From: Nocardia sp. CC227C
GTDB taxonomy: Bacteria > Actinomycetota > Actinomycetes > Mycobacteriales > Mycobacteriaceae
Direction of reading: 5' to 3'
NCBI RefSeq assembly: GCF_030767025.1
Contig: NZ_JASITE010000013.1
Span: 1-64,000, forward strand
DNA: 64,000 nt
Positions 7,407 through 14,908 of this stretch are shown one piece after another (the first letter of the stretch is position 1; every line of letters begins with the position of its first letter). The notes under the pieces are model-generated. The model searched no databases. It was not told the origin of the DNA and was given only the letters and a program-made list of their open reading frames with translations. The translations under genes were made by a program, and so were the position numbers.

Positions 7407-7624
7407 CGCACCCGTCCCGAGTCCGGCACCAGCTTCCCCTGCTCCCGCAACATCTGGTGCGCAACGGATTTCGTGACGCACACACCGACCTCACACTCGA
7501 TGTGTACCTGCATGGCCCGATGTGGATCACGCTGTGCCCATTCGGGACTCACGCAACTGACCACGGTCGCGATCGACATCGCGTCGGCGTCAACGGGAAT
7601 GCGGACGAAGTCCACGGTCACCAC
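7403..7624 (-). CDS. Tiny gene 2 of the module, copy 2
   Basis: 73 codons from GTG 7624 (or GTG 7621, which would give a GTGA overlap with the stop of tiny gene 1). Its C-terminal 43 residues are identical to copy 1 despite silent DNA differences. It contains Cys24, Cys44 and Cys49, the last two in ECEVGVC, and a helix TKSVAHQMLREQGK. There is no signal peptide or membrane segment. The three cysteines plus nearby histidines could bind metal, but that is speculation. Function unknown. Confidence 0.75.
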   Translation of the reverse strand: MVTVDFVRIPVDADAMSIATVVSCVSPEWAQRDPHRAMQVHIECEVGVCVTKSVAHQMLREQGKLVPDSGRVR

Positions 7625-7782
7625 CCCCGCAGTGGAAGATAGGTACGCGCGGTCTCCGCCTCCAACCGCGCCCGGAGTTCGGCGAAAGGCTGCCCGTAGC
7701 GATGGCGCGGCGGTCGATGCTCGTGAGTGCCGAAGGCCGCTAGCACGCCCGCAACGATGAGAACTACGGCGAGGATGTCCAT
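7618..7782 (-). CDS. Tiny gene 1 of the module, copy 2: single-pass membrane microprotein
   Basis: 54 residues from ATG 7782 behind a clear GGAGGGAAG ribosome site. One membrane helix (MDILAVVLIVAGVLAAF) is followed by HEHRPPRHRYGQP and the conserved end LPLRGW. It is 42 of 54 identical to copy 1; the changes are mostly conservative (I/V, V/I, Y/H, D/E type). It is the first gene of the three-gene overlapping operon and is divergent from regulator 2, with 186 bases between the starts. A membrane anchor or small transport regulator is possible, but nothing in the sequence shows the activity. Confidence 0.8.
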   Translation of the reverse strand: MDILAVVLIVAGVLAAFGTHEHRPPRHRYGQPFAELRARLEAETARTYLPLRGW

Positions 7783-7968
7783 TCCGCTTCCCTCCGATGC
7801 TCGAGTATGGGAGTGGCTACCCGACGCCGAGGGGCGTCGGATCATCCCGGCGTCGGGGCCACGCATGCACCGTATGGCGGCCCTGAGCAGCAAATAGGTA
7901 CAGTTCGTACCTCTCACACGCCCGTCCCGCGATTACGCTGAGATGGTCACCACACGGAAGGGCGTCCC

Positions 7969-9183
7969 GTGATCGACACGATGACCATCGGCCAGCGAAT
8001 CAGGATTCAACGCGAACGTGCGGGCATCTCTCGGCCCGTACTGGCCGGTCTGCTCGGGAGGTCGGTGGAGTGGGTGAAGGCTGTGGAGAACGGCCGCTTG
8101 CAAACTCCTCGCCTACCGATGCTGCTGCGGATCGCCCAGGCATTGGAGCTGGACGATCTCGCCACGTTGACCGGCGACGGTCACGCTGTCCCGGTGACCG
8201 TATTCGCGGGCGCACGTCATCCCGCTCTCACCGAGGTGCAGACCGCGCTCACCGACTACCGACTGATCTCGGATGACCGCACCGTCAGTCCTCGGCACCT
8301 CACCGAACGGTTGCGGACTGCATGGCGGATAAGGCATTCCAGCCCCGACCATCGCACGCAGCTGGGTGCGCTGCTGCCCGGTCTGATCCGCGACGCTCAG
8401 CATGCGGCGCGCACCTCAGAGGAGCGACGCGAGGCACGGCGCGCGCGGGCGGGCGTCTACCAATTGGCTGACTTCTACGTCGCGTATCAGCCAGCGCCGG
8501 AATTGGTGTGGATGGTGGCCGACCGCGCGATGAGCGAAGGCTACGAAGCCGATGACCCGTACGTGATCGCATGCAGCGCTTGGGCGATGGTGCAAGCGCT
8601 ACGGGACTCCGGCCGCTGGGAAGAGGCGATCGCATTGGCCCGTAGCGCCATCGACCAACTGGACCCGTATCTGCACCGCGAAGCGACACCGGACGATTGG
8701 CGGGGAATCACTGGAGCGCTGGAGGCCGAGATCGCCTACGTATTCGCCCGCCGGGGGCGATGCGGCGAAGCATGGGCCGGATGGGAACGCGCCGACAAGA
8801 TAGCGCGACAGCTGGGGACGTCTTACCGTCACGTACAGACCTCGTTCTCGCTGCCTGTCATGGCCGCGCATGCGACGACTCTCGGCGTGGAACTGCACCG
8901 GCCGGGTGAGGCATTGCGCTCCGCACGCAGTTTCGAACCCGATCAGATCGTCTCCCTCCCCCGCCGGAGCCGACATCTCATCGAAGTGGCGCGTGCGTAC
9001 CTACAGCGGGACGAAGAGACGGCCGCCCTCATGATGCTGATCGAGAGCGAGCGGACCGCACCCGAAACGATCCGCTACAACGGCTATGCGCGAGAGATGT
9101 TGGGCGAGCTGTCGAAGAAGCCGCCTACCGGCATGCGCGCCGAGGTACGTGAGTTCAGCCGGAAGATGGGCTTCCGCGCCTAG
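7969..9183 (+). CDS. XRE-family transcriptional regulator 2 with TPR-like body
   Basis: 404 residues from GTG 7969, with GGAAGGG upstream. The helix-turn-helix is at residues about 7-60 (GQRIRIQRERAGISRPVLAG, VEWVKAVENGRLQTP), followed by a long helical, probably TPR-like, region. Its last 40 residues (IRYNGYAREMLGELSKKPPT and on) are the segment left behind after regulator 1 in copy 1. It is divergent from the copy-2 tiny-gene operon and presumably controls it. XRE regulators of this size often sit next to small-protein genes in actinobacteria; no DUF397 gene is adjacent here. Confidence 0.9.
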   Translation: MIDTMTIGQRIRIQRERAGISRPVLAGLLGRSVEWVKAVENGRLQTPRLPMLLRIAQALELDDLATLTGDGHAVPVTVFAGARHPALTEVQTALTDYRLISDDRTVSPRHLTERLRTAWRIRHSSPDHRTQLGALLPGLIRDAQHAARTSEERREARRARAGVYQLADFYVAYQPAPELVWMVADRAMSEGYEADDPYVIACSAWAMVQALRDSGRWEEAIALARSAIDQLDPYLHREATPDDWRGITGALEAEIAYVFARRGRCGEAWAGWERADKIARQLGTSYRHVQTSFSLPVMAAHATTLGVELHRPGEALRSARSFEPDQIVSLPRRSRHLIEVARAYLQRDEETAALMMLIESERTAPETIRYNGYAREMLGELSKKPPTGMRAEVREFSRKMGFRA

Positions 9184-9191
9184 CCATGGAT

Positions 9192-9390
9192 TCAGCGACT
9201 GATCAACGTTCCCACGCCGACGATCGGCCCCAGTTTCGCGTCCAGGCAGATCGTTGTTCTCCCATCTGCGGTATGAATCTCGACTGCCCGAACGATCGCG
9301 GGGTGGGTCTCGCCGCGTAACGTCGCCCGCACGGGCATGGGTACCGACGTACGCGAGATCAGCCGAAGGCTGGGTATCCGCGCCGAGCGA
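9192..9390 (-). pseudogene. Remnant of the DUF222/EF-Tu-like fusion gene
   Basis: The end (AIVRAVEIHTADGRTTICLD, then GPIVGVGTLISR) matches the C-terminus of the gene at 3878-4639. Relative to that gene about 115 bases are missing between the shared blocks GTCTCGCCGC and CGCCCGCACGGG, which changes the frame, and similarity ends at the toxin gene. It shows that the fusion existed before the module was duplicated. No functional protein is expected. Confidence 0.8.
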
Positions 9391-9391
9391 G

Positions 9392-9808
9392 CTACCGCCA
9401 TGGATTGATGACCGGCACTCCGGCGGCCTCGAATGGCGAGGTGTCGCGGGTGGCGACGGTGAAGCCCGCGGCGGCTGCGGTGGCCGCGATCATGCCGTCC
9501 GGGGGAGAGATGGCCGATCCGGCGGCGCGGGCGGTGGACATGATGCGTGCGTATTGGGCGGTAGCGTCGAGGTCGTAAGGCAGAATGCGGCCGGAAAACG
9601 ATGGCATGGTGAGGTTTTCGAGCCAATCGGCGTATTCGTCGCGGCGGCGACCGGCGGGCATGACGGCGATGCCGTACCGGAGTTCACCTACGGTGACCGC
9701 CGTCAGGCACAGGGTTTCGACGTTCTGAGCATCGAGCCATGCCAGTACTCGCGGATTGGGGTCCTTGGTGGCGGTCTCGCTGATGACGTTGGTGTCCAGG
9801 ACGATCAC
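9392..9808 (-). CDS. PIN-domain toxin, VapC/FitB type
   Basis: 138-residue PIN-domain ribonuclease, the toxin of a type II toxin-antitoxin pair. It has the N-terminal MIVLDTNVISE motif with the first catalytic Asp, a central TAVTVGELRYGI with the conserved Glu, and the later DGMIAATAAAAGFTVATRDT with the acidic metal-binding residues. These toxins cleave structured RNA such as tRNA. Translation probably starts at GTG 9808, overlapping the antitoxin stop (GTGA), the usual coupling in such pairs. It directly adjoins the right border of module copy 2. Confidence 0.92.
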   Translation of the reverse strand: MIVLDTNVISETATKDPNPRVLAWLDAQNVETLCLTAVTVGELRYGIAVMPAGRRRDEYADWLENLTMPSFSGRILPYDLDATAQYARIMSTARAAGSAISPPDGMIAATAAAAGFTVATRDTSPFEAAGVPVINPWR

Positions 9809-10059
9809 TCGAACCCCAGGGGCTCGGCCGGGGTCCGGTCGCGTCCGAAGTATTCTTCGAGTTCATTGTCGGTGAGTTTGTTCTCCTCGCTGATGCCGCG
9901 CGCGAGCATCGACCCGAGCTTGATCCGCTCGGTCGGTTGCACGGCTTCAGCGAGAATGGCACGCATCTCGGCCTCGACACTGCGGCCGTGGGTGGCCGCG
10001 CGTTGGCGGATCGCACGGTGCACCTCATCGCTGAGGTTACGGATTGTCACATTCTTCAT
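9805..10059 (-). CDS. FitA/VapB-type ribbon-helix-helix antitoxin
   Basis: 84 residues. The N-terminal half is a ribbon-helix-helix DNA-binding domain (MKNVTIRNLSDEVHRAIRQR, then AATHGRSVEAEMRAIL), as in FitA; the acidic C-terminal half (ELEEYFGRDRTPAEPLGFE) would wrap the toxin. It neutralises the PIN toxin encoded immediately downstream and should repress its own promoter, which must lie in the roughly 80 bases between 10059 and the aminopeptidase gene end. The ATG at 10059 gives the expected family start. Confidence 0.9.
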   Translation of the reverse strand: MKNVTIRNLSDEVHRAIRQRAATHGRSVEAEMRAILAEAVQPTERIKLGSMLARGISEENKLTDNELEEYFGRDRTPAEPLGFE

Positions 10060-10142
10060 ACGACATCATCCCACCGGGTGGACATCACTTAGCCGGGCTT
10101 GCCATCAATGCTATCAGTCGTCGCCCTGCGCTATCACTGCAT

Positions 10143-11462
10143 TCAGCGCCCGATCTCCGGCGTGAGGAAGGCCGCCAGTGCCGCCGCGTACGCGGGCACG
10201 TCCGCCGCGCCCATCAGCTCCCGCGCCGAGTGCATGGCCAGCTGTGCCGCGCCCACGTCGACGGTCGGCATTCCCGTGCGGGCGGCGGTGAAGGGGCCGA
10301 TGGTGGAGCCGCAGGGGAGGTCGGCGCGGTGGACGTAGCGTTGCAGCGGGACGTCGGCCTGGGAGCAGGCCAGGGCGAAGGCTCCCGCGCCGGTGGCGTC
10401 GGTGGCGTAGCGGAGGTTCTGGTTGACCTTGAGCACCGGGCCGCCGTTGACCTCGATGCGGTGCATGGGTTCGTGGCGGTCGGGGTAGTTGGGGTGGGTG
10501 GCGTGGGCCATGTCGCCGGAGGCGCAGACGGACCCGGCCAGGGCGGCGAGGTATTCGGCGCGGCCGCCGCCGCGGGTGAGGACGATGCGTTCGAGGACGG
10601 CGGGCAGCAGGGCCGATTGCGCGCCGCGATCGGATTGGCTGCCGACCTCCTCGTGGTCGAACATGGCCAGCACCGGCACCGCCGCGCCGGGTTCGGCGAT
10701 GGCGGCCAGGAAAGCGCGCAGGCCCGCGTAGCAGGTGCCCTGGTTGTCCAGGCGGGGCGCGCTGACCAGGTCCAGGTCGCGGCCGATGAGCTTGGCGGGC
10801 ACCAGGTCGTGGGTCATGAGTTCCCAGCCGAGCACCGCGTCCGGTTCGATGCCGGAGCGTTCGGCCACGAAGGCCAGGAAGGAACGCGGTTCGACGCCGA
10901 CGCCCCAGACGGCGTTGACGTGCCGCTGCGGATCGAGTTTCACCCCGCCCCGGTCCTCGGACAGGTGGATGGCCAGCTGCGGCACCCGCAGGATCGGTTC
11001 GTCGATGCGAACCAGCCGCTCGCGCACCACATTTCCGTCGCGCACCGACAGCCGCCCGGAGATGCCGAGATCGCGGTCGAGCCAGGAGTTGAGCCAGGCC
11101 CCGCCGTAGGGCTCCAGCCCGACCAGCTGCCATCCGGCGGACGCCAGATCCGGATGCTGCTTCACCCGCAGGTTGGGGCTGTCGGTATGCGCCCCGATCA
11201 CCCGGAACGGCGCGGCCTGCCCGCCCCGGAACCCGGACGGCGCACCCGGCCCGCCGTCGGCCCACGCCACCAGCGATCCGCCGCGCACCACGTAGTAGCG
11301 CCCGGCGCTGCTGGACGGCCAGGGCGCGGATTCGGACAGCCTGGTGAAGCCGTGATCGTCGAGTTCCGCCGCGACCGTGCGGCATACGTGGAACGGGGAC
11401 GGCGAGGCGTCGATGAATTCGCACAGTCCGGCGGCGGTGGCAGCGGTCACGGAAACGGGCAT
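10143..11462 (-). CDS. M18-family aminopeptidase
   Basis: 439-residue cytoplasmic zinc aminopeptidase of family M18 (aspartyl aminopeptidase group; PepC/ApeB-like). Visible motifs are GAHTDSPNLRVK with a metal-binding His near residue 92, DHEEVGSQSDRGAQS with the catalytic and metal Glu pair, and the late DMAHATHPNYPDRHEP. Length is normal for the family. It releases N-terminal residues during peptide recycling. In mycobacteria pepC lies near purQ, and the same neighbourhood is seen here, which supports the assignment. Confidence 0.93.
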   Translation of the reverse strand: MPVSVTAATAAGLCEFIDASPSPFHVCRTVAAELDDHGFTRLSESAPWPSSSAGRYYVVRGGSLVAWADGGPGAPSGFRGGQAAPFRVIGAHTDSPNLRVKQHPDLASAGWQLVGLEPYGGAWLNSWLDRDLGISGRLSVRDGNVVRERLVRIDEPILRVPQLAIHLSEDRGGVKLDPQRHVNAVWGVGVEPRSFLAFVAERSGIEPDAVLGWELMTHDLVPAKLIGRDLDLVSAPRLDNQGTCYAGLRAFLAAIAEPGAAVPVLAMFDHEEVGSQSDRGAQSALLPAVLERIVLTRGGGRAEYLAALAGSVCASGDMAHATHPNYPDRHEPMHRIEVNGGPVLKVNQNLRYATDATGAGAFALACSQADVPLQRYVHRADLPCGSTIGPFTAARTGMPTVDVGAAQLAMHSARELMGAADVPAYAAALAAFLTPEIGR

Positions 11463-11616
11463 GAGCCGATCCTAAGCAGTCACGCTTCGCATCCGCCGCC
11501 CGGCATCCGGGCGGTGATCCGACCTGCCGAGACATAACAGCCGGTCTCCAGACCCATCGGATGCGCCCGAACCGGCCGGTACCCACCGTGGGCACGAACT
11601 TCAGCCGCGAGCACGG

Positions 11617-12054
11617 TCAGTCGGGCAGCGGGGTCTCCGCGACCTGCTCGAGCAGGCGCAGCAGTTCCTGATAGTTCACACCGCCGAGGCGGCGGCGCAG
11701 TTCGGCTTCGGCGCGCTGCTCCTCGGCACGCACCTCCTGCACCAGGTCGACGCCGCGGCGGCTGAGTCCGATGAGGATGCGGCGGCGGTCGTCGGCGGCG
11801 GCGATGCGGAAGATGAGCCCGCGTTCGGCCAGGCAGTCGGCGTGCCGGGTGGCCGAGGAGGGTGCGAGCTGGGCGCGCGTGGCGAGTTCGCTCATGGTGA
11901 TGCCGGTGTCGGCGGATAGATTGGACAGCATGGACCACTGATCCGGGGTGAGCCGGCGGGCGGCGAGAGCGTCGTCGAGGTGACGCAGCCAACTGCGTTC
12001 CGCGGCCCGCAGGGCTCCATGCAGCGTGTTAATGCTGCTTACAATTGTCGCCAT
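11617..12054 (-). CDS. MarR-family transcriptional regulator
   Basis: 145 residues with a winged helix-turn-helix (LTPDQWSMLSNLSADTGITM, SELATRAQLAPSSATRHADC) and the wing motif AAADDRRRILIGLSRRG typical of MarR. It is divergent from the AmiC-like gene at 12101 with only 46 bases between the starts, so one operator could control both. MarR proteins usually respond to small aromatic or amphipathic molecules; the ligand here is unknown, although the neighbour suggests a small amide or similar nitrogen compound. Confidence 0.9.
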   Translation of the reverse strand: MATIVSSINTLHGALRAAERSWLRHLDDALAARRLTPDQWSMLSNLSADTGITMSELATRAQLAPSSATRHADCLAERGLIFRIAAADDRRRILIGLSRRGVDLVQEVRAEEQRAEAELRRRLGGVNYQELLRLLEQVAETPLPD

Positions 12055-12100
12055 ATTGTCCGCCCATCAATTTCCGCTCGAACGAGAAGCAGAGTAACCG

Positions 12101-13180
12101 ATGGTACCGCCGCCCGAGAATCTCGATCACAGTATCGAGATCCTCAACATAGTCCCGCTCCAGGGGCCCGGCGGTATCTTCGCACCGTCCTGTGAGGCCG
12201 CCATTTCTCTGGCCGCCGAAGAAATCAACAGTGGCACTGGAATTCTCGGTCGCGAATTGCGTACGACGCACATCGACGGCGGTCGCGATCCCGACGAGGT
12301 GGCGCGGGAGGTGGAGGCGCTGCTGGCCACCGGCATGGTGCACGCGGTCACCGGCTGGCACACCTCGGCGGTACGGCGGGCGGTGGCCCGGGTGACGGCG
12401 GGGCGGGTGCCGTACCTGTTCGCCACCGACAACGAGGGGCTGGACCAGGCCCCACCCGGCCTTTTCCTGGTCGGTTCGGATCCGAGCCACCAGATTCTGC
12501 CCGCCCTGCGCTGGCTGCGGCGGGAGTTGGGGGCGCGCCGCTGGGCGATCATCGGCAACGACTACGTGTGGCCGCGGCGGACCGCCGCGGTGGTGCGCGG
12601 CGATCTGGCCGAGGCCGGACGGGAGCCGCCGCTGCCGCTGGAGATGTTCGTCCCGCTGGGCACCGAGGACTTCACCGAGTTCCTGACCGATCCGCGCCTG
12701 GACCGCGCGGACGGGGTGATCGTGCTGCTGGTCGGGGCCGATGTGGCGCGGTTCAACCGCCAGTTCACGCGGGTGGGGCGGGCCGAACGGCAGCTGCGGG
12801 TGAGCCCGGCGGTGGACCAGAACGTGCTGCTCACCGGGGGCGCAGCGGCCAACCGGAATCTGTATGTGCCGTCGAGCTTTTTCGTGAACGCGGGCGCGGA
12901 CTCCGACCGGCTGGCCCGGTATCGGCGGCTGCACGGTGAATTCGCGCCCGCCCTCACCAATTTCAGCAATACCGAGTACGAGGCGATTCACACCCTGCGG
13001 GCCATGGCGGAATCGGCGGGGTCACTGGACGTGCGCCGCGTGCACGCGGCCGTACAGGACGGCCGCGTGCTCGAAACCCCTTCGGGGGAAAGGCGATTCG
13101 CCGGACAGCAGGTGGTGCTGCCCGGCTATATCGCGGCGGTCGACGGTGTCGAGTTCGACATCCTGGACCGCATCTGCTGA
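12101..13180 (+). CDS. AmiC-like cytoplasmic ligand-binding protein
   Basis: 359 residues of the periplasmic-binding-protein type I fold, closest in outline to AmiC and the substrate-binding proteins of urea/short-chain amide transporters (SCEAAISLAAEEINSGTGIL, HAVTGWHTSAVRRAVARVTA, PYLFATDNEGLD). Unlike transporter components it has no signal peptide or lipobox, so it should act inside the cell as a sensor, as AmiC does. No amidase, ANTAR antiterminator or ABC permease gene is adjacent. It is divergent from a MarR gene. Its stop directly abuts that of the convergent purQ. Ligand unknown. Confidence 0.8.
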   Translation: MVPPPENLDHSIEILNIVPLQGPGGIFAPSCEAAISLAAEEINSGTGILGRELRTTHIDGGRDPDEVAREVEALLATGMVHAVTGWHTSAVRRAVARVTAGRVPYLFATDNEGLDQAPPGLFLVGSDPSHQILPALRWLRRELGARRWAIIGNDYVWPRRTAAVVRGDLAEAGREPPLPLEMFVPLGTEDFTEFLTDPRLDRADGVIVLLVGADVARFNRQFTRVGRAERQLRVSPAVDQNVLLTGGAAANRNLYVPSSFFVNAGADSDRLARYRRLHGEFAPALTNFSNTEYEAIHTLRAMAESAGSLDVRRVHAAVQDGRVLETPSGERRFAGQQVVLPGYIAAVDGVEFDILDRIC

Positions 13181-13858
13181 TCAGGCCGAGACGAGGGTGT
13201 CCAGCACGGACAGGAACATGCCCAGGCCGTCGTCGCTCGGGCCGGTGAGCGCCTCGGTGGCGTGCTCCGGGTGCGGCATGAGGCCGACGACGCGGCCGTC
13301 GGCCGAGGCGATGCCGGCGATGCCACGCTGGGAGCCGTTCGGATTGTCGCCCGCGTAGCGGAAGACCACGCGGCCCTCACCCTCGAGTTCGTCGAGCACG
13401 GCCTCGGACGCCTGGTAGCGGCCCTCACCGGACTTGAGCGGGATGAGGATCTGCGCACCGGGCTCGTAGCGGGAGGTCCACGCGGTGTCGGCGGTCTCCA
13501 CCTGCAACCACTGGTCGCGGCAGATGAAGTGCAGCCCCTCGTTCCGGGTGAGCGCGCCCGGCAGCAGCCCGGCCTCGCACAGCACCTGGAAACCGTTGCA
13601 GATGCCCAGCACCGGCATGCCCCGGCCCGCGGCCTGCACCACTTCGCCCATGACGGGCGCGAAGCGGGCGATGGCCCCGCAGCGCAGGTAGTCGCCGTAG
13701 GAGAATCCACCGGGCACGATGACCGCGTCGACGCCCTTCAGGTCGGCGTCGGCGTGCCACAGGCTGACGGCCTCGGCACCGGCGATGTTCACCGCGCGGG
13801 CGGCGTCGACATCGTCGAGCGTGCCCGGGAAGGTGATGACACCGATGCGCGCGCTCAC
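13181..13858 (-). CDS. purQ: Phosphoribosylformylglycinamidine synthase, glutaminase subunit
   Basis: 225 residues. The class-I glutamine amidotransferase subunit supplies ammonia to PurL for the fourth step of purine synthesis (FGAR to FGAM). The nucleophile elbow GICNGFQVL carries Cys87, and the late PHPEHATE supplies the His and Glu of the triad. Start GTG 13858 overlaps the purS stop as GTGA, so the two are translationally coupled. purL is not in the window. The length is normal for the actinobacterial PurQ that works with PurS. Confidence 0.97.
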   Translation of the reverse strand: MSARIGVITFPGTLDDVDAARAVNIAGAEAVSLWHADADLKGVDAVIVPGGFSYGDYLRCGAIARFAPVMGEVVQAAGRGMPVLGICNGFQVLCEAGLLPGALTRNEGLHFICRDQWLQVETADTAWTSRYEPGAQILIPLKSGEGRYQASEAVLDELEGEGRVVFRYAGDNPNGSQRGIAGIASADGRVVGLMPHPEHATEALTGPSDDGLGMFLSVLDTLVSA

Positions 13859-14088
13859 AGCCGGACGACCTTCCAGTCCTCGATGACGGTGTTGGCGAGC
13901 AGCGATTCGGCGATCCGCTCGAGCTCGTCGTCGCTGACGTTGTCGTCGACATCGAGTTCGAATCGCTTGCCCTGGCGCACATCCGAGATACCCGGGTGTC
14001 CCAGGCGCCCGAGCGCGCCGACAATGGCCTGACCCTGCGGATCCAGGATCTCGGCCTTCGGCATCACCTCGACCACGACACGTGCCAC
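13855..14088 (-). CDS. purS: Phosphoribosylformylglycinamidine synthase subunit PurS
   Basis: 77-residue small subunit that bridges PurQ and PurL in the three-part FGAM synthase. It shows the family pattern with ILDPQGQAIVGALGRLGHPG and a C-terminal acidic helix (VSDDELERIAESLLANTVIE). The GTG at 14088 is preceded by TAGGAG about 7 bases upstream, which decides the start. It is the first gene of the purS-purQ operon and is divergent from the metallo-hydrolase gene at 14264, so its promoter lies in 14089-14263. Confidence 0.96.
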   Translation of the reverse strand: MARVVVEVMPKAEILDPQGQAIVGALGRLGHPGISDVRQGKRFELDVDDNVSDDELERIAESLLANTVIEDWKVVRL

Positions 14089-14263
14089 GTGTTGCTCCTA
14101 AAGCTGGTGGGGGTTTACCTGATCAGGGTAATTGCCGCTGCTCGAGTACACCTCGCCGGGGCCGCTCGATCGTGCCGCTCACCACAACCTCCCGGTTCGC
14201 GGCGCGTCTCGGTTCTGGACCGACCGGAGCGGAGGAGCGAAGCGGAGGGGCAGAATACACAGT

Positions 14264-14908
14264 ATGCGCATAGCCCATTTCGGACACTCCTGCATTCTGG
14301 TGGAGCTGCACGGCACGAAGATCCTGTTCGATCCCGGCAACTTCTCGCACGGTTTCGAGGGCATCACCGGATTGGACGCCATTGCCGTCACCCATCAGCA
14401 TCCCGACCACATCGACCCGAATCGAATAAGCGCACTTATCGAAGGCAATCCTAAGGCGCGTTTGCTTTCCGATCCGCAGACCGCGCAACAGCGGGCGGAA
14501 CGGTGGGAAGCCGTGCACGCCGGAAATGTCTTGAAAGTTGGAAATGTACAAATAACCGGAGGCGGTGGCCGCCACGCCGTCATCCACCCCGAGATTCCGG
14601 TCATCGACAATACGGTCTTCCAACTCGGCACCCCGGACGATCCGGCCGAGCTGGTCCACCCCGGTGACTCGCTGTGGGTGCCGCCGGTCCCCGTCGGCGT
14701 CCTCGCGCTGCCCGCCGTCGCGCCGTGGATGAAGGTCAGCGAGGCCGTCGACTACCTGCGCGCCGTGAACCCCCGCACCGCCTTCCCCATCCACTACGGG
14801 ATCATCGCGGACGCGGCGCAGGGGATCTACTTCGGCCGTCTCAACGAAATGGCCCCGGCCGGAACCGATTTCCGGGTCATCGAGCCGGAGGACCACACCG
14901 AGTTCTAA
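14264..14908 (+). CDS. Metallo-beta-lactamase-fold hydrolase (UlaG-like)
   Basis: 214 residues from ATG 14264. It has the metal-binding motif THQHPDHID (His44, His46, Asp48, His49) and a late FPIHYGI His, the minimal MBL fold of UlaG-like metal-dependent hydrolases. The N-terminus MRIAHFGHSCILVE is typical. No signal peptide. The substrate cannot be read from the sequence; relatives act on phosphodiester or lactone bonds. It converges on the M20 peptidase gene, and the two overlap by 4 bases at their 3' ends. Confidence 0.9.
   Translation: MRIAHFGHSCILVELHGTKILFDPGNFSHGFEGITGLDAIAVTHQHPDHIDPNRISALIEGNPKARLLSDPQTAQQRAERWEAVHAGNVLKVGNVQITGGGGRHAVIHPEIPVIDNTVFQLGTPDDPAELVHPGDSLWVPPVPVGVLALPAVAPWMKVSEAVDYLRAVNPRTAFPIHYGIIADAAQGIYFGRLNEMAPAGTDFRVIEPEDHTEF

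Larger units (their letters stand above)
6500..9390. repeat. Segmental duplication, copy 2
   Basis: Second copy of the module described at 1-4200, in the same orientation. Gene order is porin (-), tiny genes 3-2-1 (-), XRE regulator (+), DUF222/EF-Tu-like tail (-). The tail has lost about 115 bases relative to copy 1. Copy 2 lacks the glycine-zipper gene, and its porin is followed by two extra secreted-protein genes. Which copy is ancestral cannot be decided here, although the intact regulator-2 3' end favours copy 2 for that gene. Confidence 0.85.

Noticed and set aside
7407..7481. Longer version of tiny gene 3 starting at GTG 7481 (and 2058 in copy 1)
   Set aside because: In the part that overlaps tiny gene 2 the base changes between copies are silent for gene 2 but change residues in this frame, so the short GTGA-coupled start is more likely.
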